DNA from: Syntrophomonadaceae bacterium
Lineage (GTDB): Bacteria > Bacillota > Syntrophomonadia > Syntrophomonadales > Syntrophomonadaceae
Assembly (NCBI GenBank): GCA_028698695.1
Contig: JAQVWB010000109.1
Location: 1,629 to 6,664 of the forward strand
Reading direction: 5' to 3'
DNA length: 5,036 bases
Shown: piece after piece, positions 1-5,036 of the stretch
How positions within the stretch are numbered: the stretch's first letter is position 1
Layout: every line of letters starts with the position of its first letter
The notes under the pieces: model-generated
The model's database searches: none
Told to the model about the DNA's origin: nothing
Seen by the model: the letters and a program-made list of their open reading frames with translations, nothing else
Position numbers and translations under genes: made by a program

Positions 1-273
1 GGAAATAGTCAGCAATTGCTGTTTTTTGGGTAATATATCTTTGATTTTGGTTTTTGCCAGGAGGTAGTTTAATTCATGAATACTAAGCGATGTTGCGGAA
101 GATGGGGCTGCCCGGTTTAAGTCAGACAGGGTTATTATTCCCATTAAGTTATCTTTGTCCATTACCGGCAGGCGGCGAATGTCGTTTTCTTTCATGATGC
201 GAAAAGCTTCCGTCAGACTGCTGTCCATTTGTACCGTCATGACATTAGTACTCATACGATCCTTTACCTTCAT
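1..273 (-). CDS. CBS-domain protein (AcuB-like), N-terminal 91 codons, C-terminus outside the window
   Basis: The gene begins at ATG 273 and is still open at base 1, so only its first 91 residues are visible. They begin MKVKDRMSTNVMTV and continue with a typical CBS motif: a helix with the ending IRRLPVMD (about residues 32-39), then LMGIITLSDL (43-52). A linker (NRAAPSSATSLSIHELNYLL, 53-72) leads to IKDIL (77-81), which looks like the start of a second CBS repeat. CBS pairs bind adenine nucleotides and act as regulatory modules. The N-terminus recalls Bacillus AcuB and the clostridial CBS-ACT proteins; whether an ACT domain follows cannot be seen. A GGGGG ribosome binding site (283-287) lies 9 bases before the ATG, which supports this start. 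The gene follows livF by 33 bases with no visible terminator, so it is probably the sixth gene of the operon. The CBS call is firm; the precise role is inferred. Confidence 0.88.
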   Translation of the reverse strand, partial: MKVKDRMSTNVMTVQMDSSLTEAFRIMKENDIRRLPVMDKDNLMGIITLSDLNRAAPSSATSLSIHELNYLLAKTKIKDILPKKQQLLTIS

Positions 274-306
274 GTTTAAAAACCCCCTTTTGTCAGTATA
301 ACCTCT

Positions 307-1011
307 TTATCCACCCAGATAAGCGTTTTTCACATCTTCACTGTGCATCAGTTCTCTGGCATTGCCCTGCAGGACTATTTCACCCGTTTCTATTACATAT
401 GCATAGTCAGCAATTGATAATGCCATATTGGCATTTTGCTCAACCAGCAAAATAGTGGTTCCGCGGCTATTTATATCTTTGATGATTTCAAATATTTCCT
501 TGACCAGCAACGGGGCCAGCCCCATGGAAGGTTCGTCCATAAGTAATAACTGCGGTCTAGCCATCAGGGCCCGTCCGATGGCCAGCATTTGCTGCTCTCC
601 TCCACTCAAAGTACCTGCCATTTGCCGGCTTCTTTCCTTCAAGCGGGGAAACCGTGTAAATACATTTTCCAAATCACTATTTATTTCAGATTTTTTCTTG
701 CGCAGATAAGCACCCATTTCCAGGTTTTCCATTACACTCATGGATGCAAATACCCGTCTTCCTTCCGGTACCTGAGAAATACCCAGTCCCACAATTTTTT
801 CGGGCGGAACTTTTGTAATTTCGTTCCCTTTAAAGTATATAGCACCGGATCTGGGACGCAATAATCCGGATATAGTTTTTAAGGTGGTAGTCTTGCCCGC
901 ACCATTGGCTCCAATTAAGGTAACTATAGAGCCCTGTTCAACATTAATGGATAACTTCTTTAAGGCATGTATGGCTCCATAGTATACATCTATTTCTTTT
1001 ACTTCGAGCAT
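307..1011 (-). CDS. livF: Branched-chain amino acid ABC transporter, ATP-binding protein LivF
   Basis: This is one of the two ATPases of the LIV-type importer; it works at the cytoplasmic face paired with LivG. The 234-residue length is usual for LivF. The Walker A motif GANGAGKT is at residues 34-41, the family hallmark VPEGRRVF at 81-88, the ABC signature LSGGEQQ at 135-141 and Walker B LLLMDEP at 155-161 with catalytic Glu160, followed by the D-loop SMGLAP. The switch position that is His in most ABC ATPases is Gln192 (LLVEQNANMAL), which is normal for LivF and separates it from LivG. The C-terminus AYLGG is also typical. ATG 1011 lies 3 bases after the livG stop; its ribosome binding site AGGAGG (1023-1028) sits within the last codons of livG, 11 bases before the start, so translation is probably coupled. 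Sequence does not identify the transported solute; branched-chain amino acids follow from the family and the operon. Confidence 0.96.
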   Translation of the reverse strand: MLEVKEIDVYYGAIHALKKLSINVEQGSIVTLIGANGAGKTTTLKTISGLLRPRSGAIYFKGNEITKVPPEKIVGLGISQVPEGRRVFASMSVMENLEMGAYLRKKKSEINSDLENVFTRFPRLKERSRQMAGTLSGGEQQMLAIGRALMARPQLLLMDEPSMGLAPLLVKEIFEIIKDINSRGTTILLVEQNANMALSIADYAYVIETGEIVLQGNARELMHSEDVKNAYLGG

Positions 1012-1014
1012 GTT

Positions 1015-1782
1015 TTATTCAACCTCCTCTCCCAGGTACGCTTCTATTACCCTTATATTGCTGCGAATTTCTTGCGGAGTCCCTTCGGCAATTATCTGGC
1101 CATAGTCCAATACATACAGCCGTTCACAAACTCCCATGACCAACGACATATCATGCTCTATAAGCAAAATAGTTAAATTGAATTTGTCCCTGATAAGACG
1201 AATTAACTCCATCAGTTCCTGGGTTTCCTGCGGATTCATTCCGGCTGCCGGCTCATCCAGTATTAACAGCTGTGGACTGGTCGCCAGGGCCCGAACAATT
1301 TCCAAACGCCGTTGCTCTCCGTAAGGCAGGTTTTTAGCCAGTTCATTCTTTTTCTTATCCAGCTTAAAGATTTCCAGGTATTTCATGGCTTGCTGTTCTA
1401 TCTGATCTTCTCCTTTGAAAAAATAGGGCGTTCTTAAGATTGCGCTCATAAGACCGTAAGGCACATCTTTATGAGCTGCTATTTTAACATTGTCCAGAAC
1501 GGTAAGATCATTAAACAGGCGGATGTTTTGAAAGGTTCTGGCTACTCCCTGTGCACATATAGTATAGGGTGCCAAACCTACCAGATCCCGGCCTTTAAAT
1601 ATAATGCTGCCCTGATCAGGTTTATATACTCCGGTAATAAGATTGAAAACGGTTGTCTTGCCAGCGCCATTGGGACCTATTAATCCCACCAGTTCATCTT
1701 GTTCCATATGGAAGTTAAAGTCCAGTACCGCGCTGAGACCACCAAATGATTTATATAAATTGCTTATCTCCATCAGACTCAT
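1015..1782 (-). CDS. livG: Branched-chain amino acid ABC transporter, ATP-binding protein LivG
   Basis: This is the second ATPase of the importer, 255 residues from the chosen start. Walker A GPNGAGKT is at residues 36-43 and the Q-loop Gln at 85 (ARTFQNIRLF, a LivG hallmark). The signature is the degenerate LPYGEQRRLEI, typical of LivG rather than LSGGQ, at about 152-162. Walker B is LLILDEP with Glu177, and the switch His is 210 (IEHDMSLV). The tail IEAYLGEE matches the short C-terminal extension seen in this family. The reading frame can be opened five codons earlier at a TTG (1797), but that TTG overlaps the GGAG ribosome binding site (1792-1795). ATG 1782 lies 9 bases downstream of GGAG, overlaps the livM stop as ATGA, and gives the usual N-terminus MSLMEISNLYKSFGG. 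I therefore use 1782. The insert KKKNELAKNLPYGEQRR is as in relatives; nothing is truncated or broken. Confidence 0.96.
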   Translation of the reverse strand: MSLMEISNLYKSFGGLSAVLDFNFHMEQDELVGLIGPNGAGKTTVFNLITGVYKPDQGSIIFKGRDLVGLAPYTICAQGVARTFQNIRLFNDLTVLDNVKIAAHKDVPYGLMSAILRTPYFFKGEDQIEQQAMKYLEIFKLDKKKNELAKNLPYGEQRRLEIVRALATSPQLLILDEPAAGMNPQETQELMELIRLIRDKFNLTILLIEHDMSLVMGVCERLYVLDYGQIIAEGTPQEIRSNIRVIEAYLGEEVE

Positions 1783-2723
1783 TTTCGTCCACTCCAAATC
1801 CTGCCAAAAGTCTTAAGGCTCAGTTCCTTGTTCCCCATTAATCCCTGAGGGCGATAAATCATAACAATGATTAATATAAGGGCATATAAAATCATTCTGA
1901 TTGCCGGAAATGATTGCAGTGCTGCCGTTAAAGCAGTAATAGATATAGCGGCAATTATAGCCCCGGTTGTGCTGCCCAGTCCCCCTAAAACTACCATTAC
2001 CAGTATGTCAAATGACTTCAGGAAGTTGAAGGTTTCCGGTTTAATAATATAGAAGTAATGAGCGTACATGGCACCGGCCAGTCCAGCAAACATCGCTCCA
2101 ATAACAAAGGCCAGCACTTTATATTTGGTAGTATTAATACCCATTAGTTCTGAAGCAATTTCATCTTCGCGAATTGATATTATAGCGCGACCATAACTGG
2201 AATTAATCAGATTAACTGCTACCAGAATGGTTAATACTGTTGCTCCAAATAGCCAGGGCCAGGTAGTCAGTTTCGCGATTCCAAGTATTCCTGCCGGTCC
2301 GTTTACATAGTCAATATTTTGCAGGGTTACGCGGATAATTTCACCAAAAGCCAGGGTAGCAATAGCCAGATAGTCGCCTTTGAGTCTCAATGTAGGTACA
2401 CCAATTATAAATCCGGCTAATCCGGCGGCTGCACAGGCTGCCAGCAAACCTGCTATAAAAGGATAATCCCACATATTGGTCACTATTACTGATGCATAGG
2501 CACCCACTGCCATAAAACCAGCATGTCCCAGTGACAATTGCCCGGTAAAACCATTAATCAAGCTCAGGCTCACTGCCAGAATAATATTGATACACATAGA
2601 TGTAAGGTTTATTTGATAATACTGATTTAGCAAGCCCGTAGTGATCAAGTATTGTACCAGCGAAAATAAGACTGCCAGTATAATTACTTCTGTACTAAAT
2701 TTTATTAATTTATTTTTCTGCAT
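1779..2723 (-). CDS. livM: Branched-chain amino acid ABC transporter, permease protein LivM
   Basis: LivM is one of the two membrane subunits that form the translocation path with LivH. The protein is hydrophobic throughout, with about 8-9 likely membrane segments beginning near residues 9-29. Family hallmarks are GFTGQLSLGHAGFMAVGAYA (about 58-77), the stretch LRLKGDYLAIATLAFGEIIR (112-131), the cytoplasmic coupling loop GRAIISIREDEIASELMGIN (178-197) that contacts the ATPases, and VVLGGLGSTTGA (245-256). At 314 residues it has the usual length for Gram-positive LivM. The frame can begin at GTG 2732, directly after the livH stop, or at ATG 2723. AGGTGAG (2728-2734) lies 4 bases before the ATG and would contain the GTG itself, so I prefer ATG 2723; the GTG start (317 residues) remains possible, using GGTGA about 10 bases upstream. 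The 3' end overlaps the livG start as ATGA. Confidence 0.95.
   Translation of the reverse strand: MQKNKLIKFSTEVIILAVLFSLVQYLITTGLLNQYYQINLTSMCINIILAVSLSLINGFTGQLSLGHAGFMAVGAYASVIVTNMWDYPFIAGLLAACAAAGLAGFIIGVPTLRLKGDYLAIATLAFGEIIRVTLQNIDYVNGPAGILGIAKLTTWPWLFGATVLTILVAVNLINSSYGRAIISIREDEIASELMGINTTKYKVLAFVIGAMFAGLAGAMYAHYFYIIKPETFNFLKSFDILVMVVLGGLGSTTGAIIAAISITALTAALQSFPAIRMILYALILIIVMIYRPQGLMGNKELSLKTFGRIWSGRK
1792..1795 (-). promoter_or_regulatory. livG ribosome binding site inside the livM 3' end
   Basis: GGAG, followed by TGG, lies 9 bases before ATG 1782 and inside the last codons of livM. It overlaps the TTG at 1797 that opens the longest frame, and so argues that the true livG start is the ATG overlapping the livM stop. 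Confidence 0.7.
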
Positions 2724-2727
2724 ATTT

Positions 2728-2734
2728 CTCACCT
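2728..2734 (-). promoter_or_regulatory. livM ribosome binding site overlapping the livH stop
   Basis: AGGTGAG overlaps the livH stop codon TAG (2733-2735) and lies 4 bases before ATG 2723. It contains the alternative GTG start 2732, so the two start choices are mutually exclusive readings of the same bases. The short spacing makes the assignment probable rather than certain. Confidence 0.55.
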
Positions 2735-3623
2735 ACACTTTTTCACCGGTATCTTTGCCAAAAATACCGCTGGGCTTAATTAATAGAATCAGGATTAGAA
2801 CACCAAACGCAACTGCATCACGGTAAAGACTGTTACCGTAACCACTGACCATGGTTTCCAGTAGTCCCATTACAAATCCACCTACCATTGCACCAGGGAT
2901 TATGCCTATTCCACCCAGTACCGCTGCCACAAATGCTTTCAGTCCCGGTATAATTCCCATCAGTGGATTTACCGTATTATAATAAACACCTACCATTACA
3001 CCTGCCGCTGCTGCTAATGCCGAGCCGATGGCAAAGGTAATGGAAATGGTTTTGTCAACACTAATTCCCATGAGAACTGCCGCTTCCTGATCCAGCGATA
3101 CAGCCCGCATGGCTTTTCCGGTTTTGGTCCATTTAATGATGTATTGTAAAATTAACATGAGAACAACTGCGGAAACAAAAACGAAGAGGTCTTTATTTAA
3201 AATAGAGAGTCCTGCAATATCATACGCCTTTATTGGAAAGGCTGAATCAGGAAAGACCTTCTGCGAAGGTCCCAGTATAAAAATAGTTATATATTCCAAA
3301 AACAGAGATACCCCGATTGCCGTAATAAGTGCAGCGATACGAGTCGAGTTGCGCAAGGGCCGGTAAGCTATTTTTTCAATAAGAACGCCCAAAATCGCAC
3401 AGGCTGCCATCGCAGTTAACATAGCTATCAGAATGTTGGTTCCTAACATGGTCAGCGAAAAGTATCCCACAAAGGCACCCACCATCATAATGTCACCGTG
3501 GGCAAAGTTTATTAGTTTTATAATGCCATAGACCATAGTGTAACCAAGAGCAATTAATGCATAAATTGCACCCAGGGATAGTCCATTGACGATTTGTTGT
3601 GTTAATTCCAGCAATGCTGCCAC
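2733..3623 (-). CDS. livH: Branched-chain amino acid ABC transporter, permease protein LivH
   Basis: LivH is the partner permease of LivM. The 296-residue protein carries the LivH hallmarks NGLSLGAIYALIALGYTMVYG (13-33) and INFAHGDIMMVGAF (38-51). The cytoplasmic coupling loop GKAMRAVSLDQEAAVLMGI (169-187) and FVAAVLGGIGIIPGAMVGG (231-249) follow. About eight membrane segments are expected (roughly 12-33, 45-60, 63-85, 97-118, 142-163, 192-216, 226-258, 271-290). The start is uncertain. GTG 3623 is only 2 bases from the AGGGGG ribosome binding site (3626-3631), which is too close. The in-frame TTG 3614 (codon 4, giving MLELTQQIVNG) is 11 bases away and yields an equally normal N-terminus. I list the longer form. 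Its stop TAG abuts the possible GTG start of livM. It is separated from livK by 61 bases holding a hairpin, so its expression may be set apart from that of livK. Confidence 0.94.
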   Translation of the reverse strand: MAALLELTQQIVNGLSLGAIYALIALGYTMVYGIIKLINFAHGDIMMVGAFVGYFSLTMLGTNILIAMLTAMAACAILGVLIEKIAYRPLRNSTRIAALITAIGVSLFLEYITIFILGPSQKVFPDSAFPIKAYDIAGLSILNKDLFVFVSAVVLMLILQYIIKWTKTGKAMRAVSLDQEAAVLMGISVDKTISITFAIGSALAAAAGVMVGVYYNTVNPLMGIIPGLKAFVAAVLGGIGIIPGAMVGGFVMGLLETMVSGYGNSLYRDAVAFGVLILILLIKPSGIFGKDTGEKV

Positions 3624-3624
3624 A

Positions 3625-3631
3625 TCCCCCT
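3625..3631 (-). promoter_or_regulatory. livH ribosome binding site with unusual spacing
   Basis: AGGGGGA is the only purine-rich Shine-Dalgarno candidate before livH. It ends at the GTG start 3623 with almost no spacer and stands 11 bases before the in-frame TTG 3614 (measured from its last G at 3626). The same seven bases are perfectly complementary to TCCCCCT (3652-3658) in the upstream spacer, so the site could be masked in the mRNA. Confidence 0.6.
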
Positions 3632-3635
3632 AATG

Positions 3636-3678
3636 TTTAAAGAGGAAAGAGAGGGGGACTCCCTCCCTTTCCCTTAAA
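3636..3678 (-). promoter_or_regulatory. Imperfect hairpin in the livK-livH spacer (mRNA processing, stabilising or attenuating element)
   Basis: In the transcript the 5' arm TTTAAGGGAAAGGGAGGG (3661-3678) can pair with CCCTCTCTTTCCTCTTTAAA (3636-3655). By hand this gives 18 pairs including one G-U, with two or three single-base bulges and a loop AGTCC. No run of U follows the 3' arm, so it is not a standard intrinsic terminator. Hairpins between a binding-protein gene and its permease genes are known in other ABC operons to protect the upstream message or stop part of the polymerases, which raises binding protein over permease. That role is inferred here from position; the pairing itself is seen in the sequence. 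Confidence 0.6.
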
Positions 3679-3684
3679 AACTTG

Positions 3685-4872
3685 CTATGGTTGAATACGA
3701 GTATTCATAACTTGTTTGCCGTCTTTGAATTCGATTATTACCCCGGCTTTAACCGGATTATGTTGTTCATCAATGCTCATTTTACCGGTAATACCTTCAA
3801 AGTTCTTAATATTGGCCAGCGCAGCAGCCAGTTTGGTCGGATCAGCTTCACCGGCATCTTTCAGTCCCAGTACCATAATTTGTACTGAGTCATAACCCAG
3901 GGCAGCAAATCCATCCGGATCCTTTTTGTATTTTGCTTTGTAGGCTTCCACAAATTTGACTACTTTAGGATCCTTGTCCTGTGAAGAATAATGGTTAGTA
4001 AAATAAGTATTGTTTAGTGCTTTGTTACCGGCAACACTTACCATGTCCGGAGAATCCCAACCATCACCGCCACCCATTGGTGCAGTAATCCCCAGTTCAC
4101 GAGCCTGTTTAATCAGGGGAGCAACTTCCTGATAATAACCGGGTACATAAATAAAATCAGGATTTAACCCTTTAATTTTTGTCAATGTGGCTCTAAAGTC
4201 ACGATCATCTTTTACAAAACCTTCGTTGGCTACAATAGCGCCACCTTTTTCCTTAAAGGTTTTTTCAAAGTATTGAGCCAGGCCTTTTGCGTAATCACTG
4301 GAGTTATCGCCATAAATAACTGCTTTTTTCGTCTTCAGGTTATCAGCGGCAAACTGAGCCATCAGAGTTCCCTGAAACGGATCAATAAAGCAAACCCGGA
4401 AAATATAGTCTCTGGTTTCACCGGTTTTGTCATCGACGGTTACATTAACGGCAGTAGCAGCAGGAGCAATCAGAGGAATCTTGTTTTCCATCATAACCGG
4501 AGTGCTGCCGGCCACATTTCCACTGGTAAGCGGTCCAATCTGTGCAACAATGTTCTGGCCTACCAAAGCTGCACTGACACTCATGGCTTCATCAGCAATA
4601 GACTTACAGTCTCTCTCAATAGGATTAATCTTCATGCCCAGTACGCCGCCGGCCGCATTGATTTCTTCAATTGCCAGTATGGCTCCATCTCTGGCGTTAC
4701 TGCCATAACTGGCTACGCCACCGGATAACTCAACATTGATTCCCACGTTAATCATTTCGCCCTTATCTGTGGCCTTGTCGCCGGTGTCCTGTGCACCTCC
4801 ACCGCAACCGGCTACAATGCTGAACATAAACAGCATAAGTACCAGCATCGCTACCTTTCTACTCATCCTCAT
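3685..4872 (-). CDS. livK: Branched-chain amino acid ABC transporter, substrate-binding lipoprotein LivK
   Basis: This is the solute receptor of the importer: 395 residues, of the type I periplasmic binding protein family (Peripla_BP_6, LIVBP-like). A lipoprotein signal peptide is clear: basic MRMSRK, a hydrophobic core to residue 19, and lipobox VAGC with Cys23. The mature protein would be lipid-anchored outside the membrane through a Gly-rich, Asp/Lys-rich linker. The fold starts at INVGINVELSGGVASYG (41-57). Ligand-contact regions known from E. coli LIVBP can be matched by eye: GPLTSG (113-118), APAAT (136-140, equivalent to the Ala-Ala-Thr that binds the amino acid backbone), DYAKGLA near Tyr194, VPGYYQE (243-249), and GGGDGWDS (267-274) where Asp270 replaces the ammonium-binding Glu. 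ATG 4872 is 7 bases after AAGGAGG (4880-4886), which favours it over the ATG two codons later. The first gene of the operon encodes the subunit usually needed in excess. Confidence 0.96.
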   Translation of the reverse strand: MRMSRKVAMLVLMLFMFSIVAGCGGGAQDTGDKATDKGEMINVGINVELSGGVASYGSNARDGAILAIEEINAAGGVLGMKINPIERDCKSIADEAMSVSAALVGQNIVAQIGPLTSGNVAGSTPVMMENKIPLIAPAATAVNVTVDDKTGETRDYIFRVCFIDPFQGTLMAQFAADNLKTKKAVIYGDNSSDYAKGLAQYFEKTFKEKGGAIVANEGFVKDDRDFRATLTKIKGLNPDFIYVPGYYQEVAPLIKQARELGITAPMGGGDGWDSPDMVSVAGNKALNNTYFTNHYSSQDKDPKVVKFVEAYKAKYKKDPDGFAALGYDSVQIMVLGLKDAGEADPTKLAAALANIKNFEGITGKMSIDEQHNPVKAGVIIEFKDGKQVMNTRIQP

Positions 4873-5036
4873 CCATCTTCCTCCTTTTTTATTTTCTGAC
4901 CTTCACAACCGTAAGCCGGTTACGAAAATTAAATTCCGCTATCCTGCAGGTAAAAGCTATACCGCGAATAGATATAAAAATACTTCATTCTCGAAATATT
5001 GTACTACTTTACTGCCAGTTGAGCACCCCCGACATT
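4873..5036 (-). promoter_or_regulatory. livK upstream region, probable operon promoter and leader (no clear elements)
   Basis: This AT-rich 164-base stretch contains no convincing gene and is the likely place for the operon promoter. Two weak sigma-A candidates can be read on the minus strand. One is TTTACC (4949-4954) with TTTAAT (4928-4933), 15 bases apart. The other has a good -10 TACAAT (4998-5003) but a poor -35 TGCTCA (5020-5025), 16 bases apart. Neither is strong. A short inverted repeat AACCG-TAAGC-CGGTT occupies 4907-4921. Two degenerate CodY-like matches (4890-4904 with 10 of 15 and 4916-4930 with 9 of 15 consensus bases) flank and touch it. None of these can be called with confidence. 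Confidence 0.35.
4880..4886 (-). promoter_or_regulatory. livK ribosome binding site
   Basis: AAGGAGG on the transcribed strand is a near-perfect Shine-Dalgarno sequence 7 bases before ATG 4872. It selects this ATG over the in-frame ATG at 4866 (13 bases away) and over an out-of-frame ATG at 4876 (3 bases away), which would give only a five-codon peptide. Confidence 0.85.

Noticed and set aside
436..438. LivF has Gln192 where most ABC ATPases have the switch His
   Set aside because: This substitution (VEQN) is normal for the LivF family, for example in E. coli LivF, and is not a defect.
428..864. Plus-strand frames of 93 and 91 codons opposite livF
   Set aside because: They lie wholly antisense to the Walker A to signature region of LivF, and their translations have no domain character.
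3602..3625. Out-of-frame ATG at 3625 giving a seven-codon peptide (MWQHCWN) overlapping the livH start
   Set aside because: There is no spacing at all between the ribosome binding site and this ATG, so initiation is unlikely.
3636..3678. Intrinsic terminator separating livK from livH
   Set aside because: The hairpin is long, but the 3' arm is followed by AAACATTAGGGGG on the transcript (its first A residues belong to the arm) with no U-tract. The livH gene follows immediately, so full termination is not supported.
4273..4728. Open plus-strand frame of 151 codons, and a 93-codon frame at 4427-4708, opposite livK
   Set aside because: Both are antisense to a clear, full-length LivK. Their translations show no recognisable domain and no good ribosome binding site was noticed. 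They are shadows of codon bias.
4859..4876. Out-of-frame ATG at 4876 giving a five-codon peptide (MDEDE) overlapping the livK start
   Set aside because: It is only 3 bases from the ribosome binding site and has no regulatory codon content. An incidental overlap is the simplest explanation.
4941..4952. CCTGCAGG palindrome and other short palindromes in the livK upstream region
   Set aside because: Eight-base and shorter symmetries in isolation are within chance and do not sit at a defined promoter position.
4956..4968. Plus-strand sequence ending TACCGCG, reminiscent of the T-box antiterminator motif
   Set aside because: Only the last seven bases match, the GGGTGG half is absent, and it lies on the strand opposite the operon with no specifier stem or terminator. 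Treated as chance.

Overview
The window holds one minus-strand operon encoding a branched-chain amino acid (HAAT/LIV-type) ABC importer in the order livK-livH-livM-livG-livF. It is followed by the first 91 codons of a CBS-domain gene that runs off the left edge. All genes read right to left and there is no convincing gene on the plus strand. The host looks like a Gram-positive, clostridia-like Bacillota. The binding protein is a lipoprotein rather than a soluble periplasmic protein, the ribosome binding sites are strong and purine-rich, base composition is moderate (GC somewhat below 50% by eye), and the N-terminal CBS sequence resembles proteins common in Clostridia and in Bacillus AcuB. The genus cannot be fixed from the window.

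Layout from promoter side to distal end: 4873-5036 is a leader or upstream region with no gene, only weak promoter and operator candidates. livK (3685-4872) is the substrate-binding lipoprotein. 3624-3684 is a spacer with an imperfect G/C-rich hairpin and a sequence able to pair with the livH ribosome binding site. livH (2733-3623) and livM (1779-2723) are the two permeases. livG (1015-1782) and livF (307-1011) are the two ATPases. A 33-base gap then leads to the CBS gene (1-273, partial). From livH to livF the genes abut or overlap (zero to a few bases, including an ATGA stop/start overlap at livM/livG), which indicates one co-translated unit. The livK/livH gap is the longest intergenic spacer inside the operon.

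Working together: LivK, tethered to the outer face of the membrane, captures an aliphatic amino acid and delivers it to the LivH-LivM pore. LivG and LivF hydrolyse ATP at the cytoplasmic face to drive import. The CBS protein is probably a nucleotide-binding regulator made with the transporter; its clostridial look-alikes often carry a C-terminal ACT (amino-acid-binding) domain, but that part lies outside the window.

This is mostly a textbook region. No novel system was found. The points most worth checking are the possible RNA switch between livK and livH, the operonic CBS gene, and the start codons of livH, livM and livG, where the longest reading frame is not clearly the right choice.
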